DNA of 9,273 nt from Staphylothermus sp. (GTDB taxonomy: Archaea; Thermoproteota; Thermoprotei_A; Sulfolobales; Desulfurococcaceae). The notes below the pieces were generated by a model. That model was not told where the DNA came from. It ran no database searches and saw only the letters and a list, made by a program, of their open reading frames with translations. The stretch spans positions 1 to 9,273 of the forward strand of contig JAGHDU010000089.1 of NCBI GenBank assembly GCA_021159785.1, given 5' to 3'. The position numbers and the translations under genes are program-made. Positions 1 to 6,655 of the stretch are shown here, one piece after another. The stretch's first letter is position 1. The number at the start of each line of letters is the position of its first letter.

Positions 1-1098
1 GAACAGTATCAAAGACTCTACGAAATACTAATATCATCTAATATATCGAATATTTGGTTAGCTATAGGTAACCATGATGTGGAAGTATTTTACGAAGCTA
101 TACAATACTGGAAACAATACATTGGCCCAGAATACTACTACATAGAAGATATACCTGGGTGGAGAATAGTCATCTTAAACTCAGAAACAAGACTGAGTCT
201 ACATTGGAGAAAACAACTAGATGAAACATTATCAAATATAACCAACCGATCAGCAATACTAGTATTCCACAGACCAGCATTCCCAGACGTAGATCATAAC
301 TTGGATAGTGAGAGAAGAAGCATATTAATGAATGCTATAAAGAACTACGATCACGTAAAACTAGTACTTCAAGGACACTGGCATGGATGGGCTAAACTAA
401 TCAAAGACAACATCACATGGATCATAACGGGTGGAGCAGGCGCGCCTCTCTATAGTCACCCAGAACAAGTGATAAGTAAAGACCTAGAAATCATTACAAG
501 AAAATACCATTACACAATAACAATACTGTATCCTAATCAAACATTCAAAATCATACCAGTTTTATTGAATCCAGAGCCAAGTATTTCTATTACAAAGTTA
601 AATGAAACAGCATACAAGATAACTAATAATGCTCACGACATCTATTGGAACAAAACAAAACTACCAATAAGATTAAAACACAGTACCGATGTAAACAATA
701 TCTACATACAATTATTGGTAGAACCTGGATCAACAATAGTGAATGTCGTAGACAATGGATATCAATACATTTTATCAGCCAATACCAGTGATTGGTACGT
801 ATATTTATACAACAAAACAAATCCTGATTATTCAAAAGTATTCCTACCAGAGAATAACTGCATTATCATAACATATAGAGAAAAACCGACGTCAACAACT
901 ACAACCACCACAGCAGTGACGGAAACGTCAGCAACTACTACTCCAAAAACAAGTATCTCAACAACTACAACAACCGAAACGACAACTACATCACAAACAA
1001 CAGTTCAAACAAGCGAAATACCAATCGGTACAGTAGCGCTTGGAATTATAGGAATTCTGCTCATAGTAGTGATTATAATGTTAATGAAGAAGAAGTAG
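1..1098 (+). CDS. Membrane-anchored extracellular calcineurin-like metallophosphoesterase (5'-truncated)
   Basis: The reading frame is open from base 1, so the gene begins upstream of the window. The GTG at 79 is not the start, because the metal-binding motif GNHD lies just before it (window residues 23-26). Further metallophosphoesterase motifs follow: FHRP (His at residue 90) and GHWH (residues 125-128), together the usual second half of the two-metal site. A beta-rich domain of unknown role covers roughly residues 190-296. Then comes a Thr-rich low-complexity stalk (about 297-338), a hydrophobic segment (about 341-362) and a final Lys-Lys-Lys. This is the layout of an archaeal cell-surface protein held by a C-terminal membrane helix with its catalytic domain outside. 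Nine N-x-S/T sequons support an exported glycoprotein. Substrate is unknown: a phosphomonoester, phosphodiester or nucleotide are all possible. The N-terminus, with the expected first metal motif (DxH) and any signal peptide, is outside the window. The gene converges on apgM with a 16 bp gap. Family assignment is firm; specificity is not. Confidence 0.88.
   Translation, partial: EQYQRLYEILISSNISNIWLAIGNHDVEVFYEAIQYWKQYIGPEYYYIEDIPGWRIVILNSETRLSLHWRKQLDETLSNITNRSAILVFHRPAFPDVDHNLDSERRSILMNAIKNYDHVKLVLQGHWHGWAKLIKDNITWIITGGAGAPLYSHPEQVISKDLEIITRKYHYTITILYPNQTFKIIPVLLNPEPSISITKLNETAYKITNNAHDIYWNKTKLPIRLKHSTDVNNIYIQLLVEPGSTIVNVVDNGYQYILSANTSDWYVYLYNKTNPDYSKVFLPENNCIIITYREKPTSTTTTTTAVTETSATTTPKTSISTTTTTETTTTSQTTVQTSEIPIGTVALGIIGILLIVVIIMLMKKK
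889..1014 (+). other. Thr-rich stalk region of the surface phosphoesterase
   Basis: This stretch codes for a low-complexity linker made mostly of Thr, with some Ser, Glu and Pro, just before the C-terminal membrane helix (about 1021-1086). Such stalks in archaeal surface proteins are commonly thought to be O-glycosylated spacers that lift the enzyme away from the membrane or through the S-layer. The Thr codons vary, so it is not a simple DNA repeat. Confidence 0.8.
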
Positions 1099-1109
1099 TT
1101 TTTGAAAAA
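1099..1109. terminator. Possible bidirectional T-tract terminator between convergent genes
   Basis: Directly after the phosphoesterase stop codon lies T5-G-A5, a short perfect inverted repeat. It presents a five-T run to transcription from either side. Archaeal termination commonly occurs at T-rich tracts, and the position between two converging stop codons (1098 and 1115) fits. The arms are too short for a stable hairpin, so this is only a plausible call. Confidence 0.4.
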
Positions 1110-1114
1110 CCCTT

Positions 1115-2401
1115 TTATGCTCCCCATTTTAATGGCTTATTCATTAAGTTTAATACAATTTTTATTAAATCAACTCCTCTTATTCTATGAAGTCCACCTA
1201 ACATACATGAATATTCATCATATTTCCTAACATGGTCTCTCCTAACGCCGGGCCCAGCTATTGCTATTGGTACAGAGTCTCCTGAATGGTCTCTCACAGT
1301 ACACGGTGTTGAATGGTCGGCCGCTAGAGCGTAAATGGTATTTTCTAATGGTATCTTTTCAAGGAGTTTTCCAAGCATCTCATCTATTCTTTCGATTATC
1401 TTTACTTTACCCCATGGATCATTATCATGTCCTGCGATATCTGGACCCTTAATATGTATGTACAAGATATCATATCCTTTATCCCATGCTTCTAATGCAG
1501 TCCTAAGAATCGAGTCTAGATCGGTATCTAATCTTGCAGTCGACCCCTCTGGTATAATGCCCTCTAATCCTAGTATTCTAGCAGCGCCAATTACAGTAGC
1601 TTCCTCAGCAACGACGAAACCTTTTACACCAAATTTATGCGTGAAGGGAACCAGATCTTTTGGAACCATGCCAGCTCCACGTGTAATGATTATATTCCCT
1701 GGTAGTAGCCCCTCTTTGATTCTCTCATTGTTTATTGGATGGTCTTTGAGTACCTGATAAGTTCTTTTGATGACTTCATTAACTATCCTTGCGGTCTTCT
1801 TTGCTTCATCAGTATTGTCAAGAGGCTTTACTTCTTTGATTGGGTTTCCTTCCATAGCTGTCCCTGGATCGCTATCACTTATTCTTGGGGATAGGTCTTT
1901 TCCTCTTAGGACAAGTACTACTCTATGCTCTGTTGCTGGGTAGAATTCTATCTTGACCCCATCAATTTCTTTTATTTCTTCGTTTAGTGTTCTTACTAGT
2001 TCTCTTACATATTCCCCTTTAATTCTTCCAGCCCTTCTATCAATAACTATGAGTTCTCCATTTCTTTCCTCAACTGTTGCTATATTACATCTAATGGCTA
2101 TATCTCCAGGGCGTAGTTTTACACCTATGCCTGCTGCTTCTAAAGGGCCTCTTCCTGGATAATATTTGTAGGGTTCGTATCCGAAAAGTGCTATATGTCC
2201 AGTGTCTGTTCCTGGCCTAACACCTGGTTCTATTGGATCCATTAACCCTGTTATTCCTTCAGATGCTATGTAGTCCATATTGGGTTTGTTAGCTATTTCG
2301 AGTGGTGTATGGTTTTTTAGTTCTGGTACAGGTCTATCTCCTACTCCATCTTGGATGAGTATGATTGCTCTGTATGTTTGTTTTGGTTTCCATTTTGGCA
2401 T
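1115..2401 (-). CDS. apgM: Archaeal 2,3-bisphosphoglycerate-independent phosphoglycerate mutase
   Basis: Interconverts 3-phosphoglycerate and 2-phosphoglycerate in the cytoplasm, in lower glycolysis and gluconeogenesis. The 428-residue protein has the length of the archaeal iPGM family within the alkaline phosphatase superfamily. Visible motifs are DGVGDRP with metal ligand Asp18; PGTDTGH (63-69), where Thr65 aligns with the phosphorylated Ser of the NSEVGH motif of bacterial iPGMs; DIAGHD (321-326) with the DxxxH metal ligands; and ADHSTP (361-366) followed by His372. The ATG at 2401 places the DGVG motif at residue 18, as expected. A ribosome-binding site (AGGTGG in mRNA, 2412-2417) lies 10 nt upstream and overlaps the stop codon of cpgS, which indicates co-transcription and probably coupled translation. 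The product supplies 2-phosphoglycerate, a precursor of the compounds handled by the neighbouring cpgS product. Family assignment is secure; I infer the Thr nucleophile from alignment by eye. Confidence 0.95.
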   Translation of the reverse strand: MPKWKPKQTYRAIILIQDGVGDRPVPELKNHTPLEIANKPNMDYIASEGITGLMDPIEPGVRPGTDTGHIALFGYEPYKYYPGRGPLEAAGIGVKLRPGDIAIRCNIATVEERNGELIVIDRRAGRIKGEYVRELVRTLNEEIKEIDGVKIEFYPATEHRVVLVLRGKDLSPRISDSDPGTAMEGNPIKEVKPLDNTDEAKKTARIVNEVIKRTYQVLKDHPINNERIKEGLLPGNIIITRGAGMVPKDLVPFTHKFGVKGFVVAEEATVIGAARILGLEGIIPEGSTARLDTDLDSILRTALEAWDKGYDILYIHIKGPDIAGHDNDPWGKVKIIERIDEMLGKLLEKIPLENTIYALAADHSTPCTVRDHSGDSVPIAIAGPGVRRDHVRKYDEYSCMLGGLHRIRGVDLIKIVLNLMNKPLKWGA

Positions 2402-2411
2402 CTCTGTTTGT

Positions 2412-2417
2412 CCACCT
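2412..2417 (-). promoter_or_regulatory. Ribosome-binding site of apgM, overlapping the cpgS stop codon
   Basis: Read on the minus strand this is AGGTGG, part of the sequence TAGGTGG in which TAG (2418-2416) is the cpgS stop codon. It lies 10 nt before the apgM ATG. Placing the site on the preceding stop codon suggests ribosome handover from cpgS to apgM. Confidence 0.7.
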
Positions 2418-3783
2418 ATTTCTTCTTTCTCTTTTTGAATCTCTCGATTGCTCTTTTCGTTATCTCTTTAATTCCTTCCTCAATATCTGTACCTCCTACT
2501 GTTACTGGTATGTTCCAGACATATACTACTTCTTTACCCATTGATAGAGCCATTCTTGTAGCTACATCTACGGCAGCAGCTTTCAGCTCTGTTACTAGTA
2601 CATCTGCTTTTGGTAGTAATTCTTCGAGATCTTTTCTTAGTTTAGGTCTGTTGCTTAGCCATCTTGTGTATCCTACAACTTCTGCTCCATATTTCTCCTC
2701 TATATATGGAATAATTGCCTTCTCTAAAGCTTCTTCTGGTGCCACTGAGGCGTATACTATTTTCTTACCCTTGATATCTCCCAGAGGCTTTGGACGAAGG
2801 ACTACTTCTGAGATCATTGCCTCAGGGTTGAGTTCTTTGATTAGTCCTCTGAGCCTTTCTACTTTGTCTCTATTATATTCTTCAGCCATGGTTATGACTA
2901 CGAGTTCTGAGATCTTTACACGATATGGTCCGAAGAAGTTGCTAACGTGTTCTGGTGGAGTTAATGCACTTACTACTAGTTCTGTAGCATCAGTATATAC
3001 TGCCGGTACTGTTGTACCGCTACCCTCGACTATGATGAAGTCTACAGGTAGTGTATTAGCGTATTTGACTGCATCTACTTCTGTTGAATAGAATGGTTTA
3101 CCTACCATTCCTCCTCCGCATCTTCTCGCACCAACTGCTATTATTCCAGCCATTAGTGCTTCTTCGTAGTAATCTGAAGCAGCGTGTTTCCCTTTATCTG
3201 CTTCGCTCAGTAGAAATTCGGGTGTTAATTTTAGTCTGTCTCCAAAGAGTGCTGTTGGTTTCTCGGGTCCACCTCTAGCTGCTTTTACTACGCATGGTTT
3301 TCTACCCATTTGTTTCAGAACATATGCTGTGTACATTGATATGGCTGTTTTACCCACTCTCTTGCCTAAACCAATACATTTTAGTGATGGATGTTCCGCT
3401 ACATCCTGGAAATCTATTGGTTTGAACTCGAAATCTGCTCCAATATATTTCACTCCTACAGCCATTAGTGCTGATGCTATCATGAATCTCCTTTCATAGT
3501 CTACAACTGGTTCGTCACTCATATCTATGGCTACGTCTACATTGTATTTCTTCGCGGTTTCTACGATCTCCTTAATGGGCGGGACTTGGTGACCAATAAT
3601 TACTGGTATATCTAGTGCCTTTTTCACATCTTCTGGTGTACCTATTTTCTCTGTACCACCAAGGAATACTGTTGCTACTAGTTCATATTCTGGATATTTT
3701 TCTCTTACATAATTTAATGCTCCTTTTAATACGGGGATGTAGTGTTCTCCATCTATTAGAGCCATTGCTCTTAATTTATTCAT
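2416..3783 (-). CDS. cpgS: Cyclic 2,3-diphosphoglycerate synthetase homologue
   Basis: In Methanothermus fervidus this enzyme uses ATP to close 2,3-bisphosphoglycerate into cyclic 2,3-diphosphoglycerate, an intracellular solute linked to thermal stability and phosphate storage. The 455-residue protein matches the roughly 460 residues of that enzyme. It has the family-like start ALIDGEHY (8-15) and FLGGTEK (40-46), a P-loop-like GLGKRVGKTA (138-147) and a Gly-rich IVEGSG (251-256). No signal peptide or membrane segment is seen, so it is cytoplasmic. The ATG at 3783 is preceded by a strong ribosome-binding site. The 14 bp gap to apgM shows a two-gene unit that connects 2-phosphoglycerate supply with cyclic diphosphoglycerate. 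The kinase that makes 2,3-bisphosphoglycerate from 2-phosphoglycerate is not in the window. Homologues occur in many archaea where the compound has not been shown, so the exact reaction here is inferred; the family is confident. Confidence 0.85.
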   Translation of the reverse strand: MNKLRAMALIDGEHYIPVLKGALNYVREKYPEYELVATVFLGGTEKIGTPEDVKKALDIPVIIGHQVPPIKEIVETAKKYNVDVAIDMSDEPVVDYERRFMIASALMAVGVKYIGADFEFKPIDFQDVAEHPSLKCIGLGKRVGKTAISMYTAYVLKQMGRKPCVVKAARGGPEKPTALFGDRLKLTPEFLLSEADKGKHAASDYYEEALMAGIIAVGARRCGGGMVGKPFYSTEVDAVKYANTLPVDFIIVEGSGTTVPAVYTDATELVVSALTPPEHVSNFFGPYRVKISELVVITMAEEYNRDKVERLRGLIKELNPEAMISEVVLRPKPLGDIKGKKIVYASVAPEEALEKAIIPYIEEKYGAEVVGYTRWLSNRPKLRKDLEELLPKADVLVTELKAAAVDVATRMALSMGKEVVYVWNIPVTVGGTDIEEGIKEITKRAIERFKKRKKK

Positions 3784-3790
3784 AGATTTT

Positions 3791-3797
3791 CACCTCC
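3791..3797 (-). promoter_or_regulatory. Strong Shine-Dalgarno site of cpgS
   Basis: The minus strand reads GGAGGTG here, seven nt before the ATG at 3783. It is a near-perfect complement of the 16S rRNA 3' end (UCACCUCC). It fixes the start codon and is the strongest ribosome-binding site in the window. The rest of the 73 bp gap (3784-3856) holds no convincing TATA box or terminator, so cpgS may be read from the transporter transcript. Confidence 0.75.
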
Positions 3798-3856
3798 TAA
3801 TCCAAATACATGGAATCATGGAAGCACAGGTTATGAGTACAGGAAAACTAATGAGA

Positions 3857-4921
3857 TTAGATCTTCACGAGGACACCGTGGTTTATCAAGACATACACTT
3901 TTTCTCCTTCCTTGTAAATGGTTCTTGCTTTATCCTGAACTCTTATTTTCTGTCCATCTACATCGACTAAGTAGTCAACAATATCTCCGAGAAACGTTGA
4001 CCTAACAATCTTCCCAGGTGCAGTGTTTGGTCTTTCCTCTTTGAACAGATCAATGTCCGTTGGTCTAACAATAAGTATAGTCTTACCTTCCTCCTTGAGG
4101 GGAGGCGCTACTCTTAATGTGATTCTTCCACCAAATAATGTAACCAAGTATTCATTATCTTTTTTCTCTAATGAATCGTATTCTATGAAGTTTGCTAATC
4201 CAATAAAGTTTGCTACAAAGGAGTCTATAGGGCGTTTATATACCTCGTATGGAGTTCCTACTTGGTGTATTTTGCCTTTATTCATTACTGCTATTCTATC
4301 CGACATAGCCATTGCTTCTGCTTGATCATGAGTTACATAAACAACTGTAATTCCTAGTCTCTTTTGTAGGGCTCTTATCTCGAATCTCATTTCTTCCCTT
4401 AGTTTAGCATCTAGGTTACTTAGTGGCTCGTCAAGTAATAGTACTTCTGGCTCCATTACAAGCGCTCTTGCAAGTGCTACTCTTTGTTGTTGTCCACCAC
4501 TAAGTTGGTGAGGATAGCGTTTCTCCATACCAGACAGTTTTACTAGCTCTAATACCTTCTTCACTCTTTTCTCTATTTCCTCGCGTGGCACCTTCTTGAT
4601 CTTGAGTGGATAAGCAACATTGTCAAATACTGTCATGTGGGGCCAAACTGCATAGTTTTGGAATACCATGCCTATGTTTCTCTTCTCTGGGGGCACGAAG
4701 ATCTTCTTGGCGGGGGATGATACAAGCCTATCTCCTAGATATATCTCTCCGTCACTAGGTATCTCCAGCCCAGCAATCATTCTAAGTGTAGTTGTTTTAC
4801 CACAACCAGAAGGACCGAGCAGAGTCATAAATTCCTTATCCTTGATCTCTAGATTTATATGGTCTACAGCGGCTACCTTCCCGAAGATTTTTGTTAAGTT
4901 AACCAGTCTTATGTTAACCAT
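3857..4921 (-). CDS. ABC importer ATP-binding protein, Fe3+/phosphonate/hexose-phosphate (AfuC/FbpC) type
   Basis: Cytoplasmic ATPase that powers the importer formed with the two upstream genes. The 354 residues contain, in order, Walker A GPSGCGKT (36-43), Q-loop Gln88 in MVFQNY, signature LSGGQ (140-144), Walker B LLLDE (161-165), D-loop SNLD (168-171) and switch His198 in VTHDQ. All key residues are present, so it should be active. A C-terminal TOBE-like regulatory domain (about 265-350) is typical of importers of the CUT1, PotA and FbpC groups. The ATG at 4921 is preceded by GGGGGTG (4931-4937), and the permease stop lies 36 bp upstream. ATPases of this group do not reveal the cargo; the linked binding protein and fused permease point to the AfuABC/FbpABC branch rather than sugar CUT1 systems. 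Confidence 0.92.
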   Translation of the reverse strand: MVNIRLVNLTKIFGKVAAVDHINLEIKDKEFMTLLGPSGCGKTTTLRMIAGLEIPSDGEIYLGDRLVSSPAKKIFVPPEKRNIGMVFQNYAVWPHMTVFDNVAYPLKIKKVPREEIEKRVKKVLELVKLSGMEKRYPHQLSGGQQQRVALARALVMEPEVLLLDEPLSNLDAKLREEMRFEIRALQKRLGITVVYVTHDQAEAMAMSDRIAVMNKGKIHQVGTPYEVYKRPIDSFVANFIGLANFIEYDSLEKKDNEYLVTLFGGRITLRVAPPLKEEGKTILIVRPTDIDLFKEERPNTAPGKIVRSTFLGDIVDYLVDVDGQKIRVQDKARTIYKEGEKVYVLINHGVLVKI

Positions 4922-4930
4922 TTTTCTTTA

Positions 4931-4937
4931 CACCCCC
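4931..4937 (-). promoter_or_regulatory. Ribosome-binding site of the ABC ATPase gene
   Basis: The minus strand reads GGGGGTG, nine nt before the ATG. The same heptamer precedes the permease gene. It differs from the canonical GGAGGTG by one A-to-G change, which would form a G-U pair with the anti-Shine-Dalgarno sequence. Confidence 0.6.
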
Positions 4938-4957
4938 ATGAAGCATGTATATGGAAG

Positions 4958-6634
4958 TTATAATCCTCTAGCACCCAGACGTCCAGTTATTTTATTTATA
5001 AGGAAGTTTGCAACCATGATTACAATTGCTACAAGGAATGCTAGAGCGAATGCCCAGTTGTACTGTCCTTCCTCCATTAAGTTATAAGTTGTTACACCTA
5101 TTGTTGGATTATTTGGTGGATATAGGAGTATAGATACTGTTAGTTCTCCCAGAGTTGGCATGAATACTAGTATCCATGAGGCTATTAATCCGTATTTAAG
5201 AAGTGGCATTACTATGTCTTTCATCGCTCTTAGCCAATTTGCTCCACACATTCTTGCAGCTTCTTCGAGGCTCGGGTCTATTTGCATTAAAGATCCTACG
5301 ATTGTTCTAACACCATATGATAAGTACCTTACAAAGTATGCTAATAGAAGTATCCATATTGTATTGAATATAGGAGTCTTGATGAAAGCCAATATTATGG
5401 CTATTGCTACCACGGTACCTGGTAGTGCATATGGTACCGATGAAAGCCAGTCAAGAAACATTCTTCCCTTAACATTTGTCTTAACTATTATGTAAGCCAA
5501 CAAGGCACCATAGAGTGTCACTATGGTTGCAGCTGATGTTGCAAGGAACAAGCTAGTCCTTATGGCAGTTGTAGTGTCTGGATTAACAAACAATACTTCA
5601 TATAAGTTTTCAATAGTCCAACTATTAGGGTCAAGTGGGTTTAGTCTTATTCCTTTCAGGAATGCACTTATTGTAATTGATGTCAGTGGAATAATTGCTG
5701 TTATTGTTACATAAAATAGTACTATTATTAGTACAGGTATTTTCCATTTACCTAGGTGAGCTACTGAGGGTCTAACTGTCTTACCTGTGACAGTTGTATA
5801 TTTTCTTTCTCTAAATAATCGTCTTTGCAAATATAAGCCGATAACTGCTATTATAAGCAGGATCATGGAATACGCTGTTGCTCTATCGATATCGGGTATA
5901 GTGAATGCTGCATAGATCTTAGTTGTTAAAACATGATATCTAGCTCTGCTACCAATAAGTGCAGGTATACCGAAATTCGAAATTACTGCAACAAATGTCA
6001 GTAATGCACCAGATGCAATACTTGGGGCAACTAGTCGCAAGGTGACGTCTTTGGCTACTTTTAACATTCTCGCACCACTCATCCTTGCAGCTTCTTCGAG
6101 GCTTGGATCCATTTGTTCTAGTGCAGCACTTGTTGTAAGAAAAGTATATACATAGAATCTAAATGACATAACCATTACTAGGCCCAAGAATGTGTAGATA
6201 TTGAAAGTATTTCCTGGTAGTCCTAGCGCCATTGCTATCCTGTTTAAGTAACCTATATATGGTGCAGCTAACTGTATCCATGCTATGGCGCCTATGTAAG
6301 GTGGAAATATAAATGGAAGCACAGCTATTGCTCTTATAAGTCCTATATATGGAAGATCTGTTCTTGTAATTACCCAAGCCATTAAAACACCTATAATTGA
6401 AGCAAAAAATGTAACGATTAAACCCAATACAAGTGTATTAATAGTATATTCAAGTGTTTCAGGTTCGCTTATTATTTTCTGATATACATGAAGAGAAAAT
6501 TGACCATCTTTCACAAAACTAGAGTAAATAAGCATAAACAAAGGATAACCAACGGATGCGAGTAAAGTAGCTATTGCGAGGAACCAAACGATATAGGTGA
6601 GGTTAAAAAATCCTCTTTGATGTGTGTATGCCAT
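4958..6634 (-). CDS. ABC importer permease with two fused MetI-like domains (AfuB/FbpB type)
   Basis: Forms the membrane channel of the importer. The 558-residue protein is a tandem fusion of two homologous transmembrane domains (about 60-270 and 355-550), each with around six hydrophobic segments, plus an N-terminal helix at about 12-37. Each half carries the EAA coupling loop that contacts the ATPase: EEAARMSGARM (180-190) and EEAARMCGANW (457-467). Both are preceded by the residues DPSL and spaced normally from the C-terminal helices. One chain can therefore make the whole transmembrane pore, as in the ferric/hexose-phosphate importer branch (COG1178). The ATG at 6634 has GGGGGTG seven nt upstream (6642-6648). 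It lies 21 bp after the binding-protein gene and 36 bp before the ATPase gene, a clear operon. A polar linker (about 270-298) joins the halves. No defects seen. Confidence 0.93.
   Translation of the reverse strand: MAYTHQRGFFNLTYIVWFLAIATLLASVGYPLFMLIYSSFVKDGQFSLHVYQKIISEPETLEYTINTLVLGLIVTFFASIIGVLMAWVITRTDLPYIGLIRAIAVLPFIFPPYIGAIAWIQLAAPYIGYLNRIAMALGLPGNTFNIYTFLGLVMVMSFRFYVYTFLTTSAALEQMDPSLEEAARMSGARMLKVAKDVTLRLVAPSIASGALLTFVAVISNFGIPALIGSRARYHVLTTKIYAAFTIPDIDRATAYSMILLIIAVIGLYLQRRLFRERKYTTVTGKTVRPSVAHLGKWKIPVLIIVLFYVTITAIIPLTSITISAFLKGIRLNPLDPNSWTIENLYEVLFVNPDTTTAIRTSLFLATSAATIVTLYGALLAYIIVKTNVKGRMFLDWLSSVPYALPGTVVAIAIILAFIKTPIFNTIWILLLAYFVRYLSYGVRTIVGSLMQIDPSLEEAARMCGANWLRAMKDIVMPLLKYGLIASWILVFMPTLGELTVSILLYPPNNPTIGVTTYNLMEEGQYNWAFALAFLVAIVIMVANFLINKITGRLGARGL
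5253..5284 (-). repeat. EAA-loop DNA repeat, copy 2 (second permease half)
   Basis: A 32 bp segment coding for part of the second EAA loop (DPSLEEAAR) matches 6086-6117 at 29 of 32 positions in direct orientation, including 20 identical bases in a row at 5253-5272. It marks the internal duplication of the permease gene at the DNA level. Confidence 0.8.
6086..6117 (-). repeat. EAA-loop DNA repeat, copy 1 (first permease half)
   Basis: Partner of the segment at 5253-5284, 833 bp away in the same gene. The identical core is cttgcagcttcttcgaggct on the plus strand. Surrounding sequence of the two halves is far more diverged. Confidence 0.8.
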
Positions 6635-6641
6635 CCCTATT

Positions 6642-6648
6642 CACCCCC
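6642..6648 (-). promoter_or_regulatory. Ribosome-binding site of the permease gene
   Basis: The minus strand reads GGGGGTG seven nt before the ATG at 6634. It lies in the 21 bp gap after the binding-protein gene and supports the chosen start. Confidence 0.65.
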
Positions 6649-6655
6649 TTTAATG

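Noticed and set aside
79..81. GTG as start of the phosphoesterase gene
   Set aside because: The frame is open to base 1 and the essential GNHD motif (67-78) would be lost; the gene simply extends beyond the window.
889..1014. Thr-codon stretch as a tandem DNA repeat or CRISPR-like array
   Set aside because: No regular repeat unit or spacers; codons vary, so it is protein-level low complexity.
1335..1757. 140-codon plus-strand frame opposite apgM
   Set aside because: Shadow of the mutase gene; no ribosome-binding site or family motif seen.
2351..3091. 246-codon open frame on the plus strand opposite cpgS and apgM
   Set aside because: It is antisense to two well-supported genes, Ser/Leu/Thr-rich without recognisable motifs, as expected from the complementary strand of a coding region.
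3805..3825. Two CATG palindromes in the cpgS upstream gap as an operator
   Set aside because: The repeat catgg-aat-catgg is direct rather than inverted, short and not placed near a recognisable promoter.
4668..5087. 139-codon plus-strand frame across the ATPase/permease junction
   Set aside because: Antisense to two clear ABC genes; no independent support.
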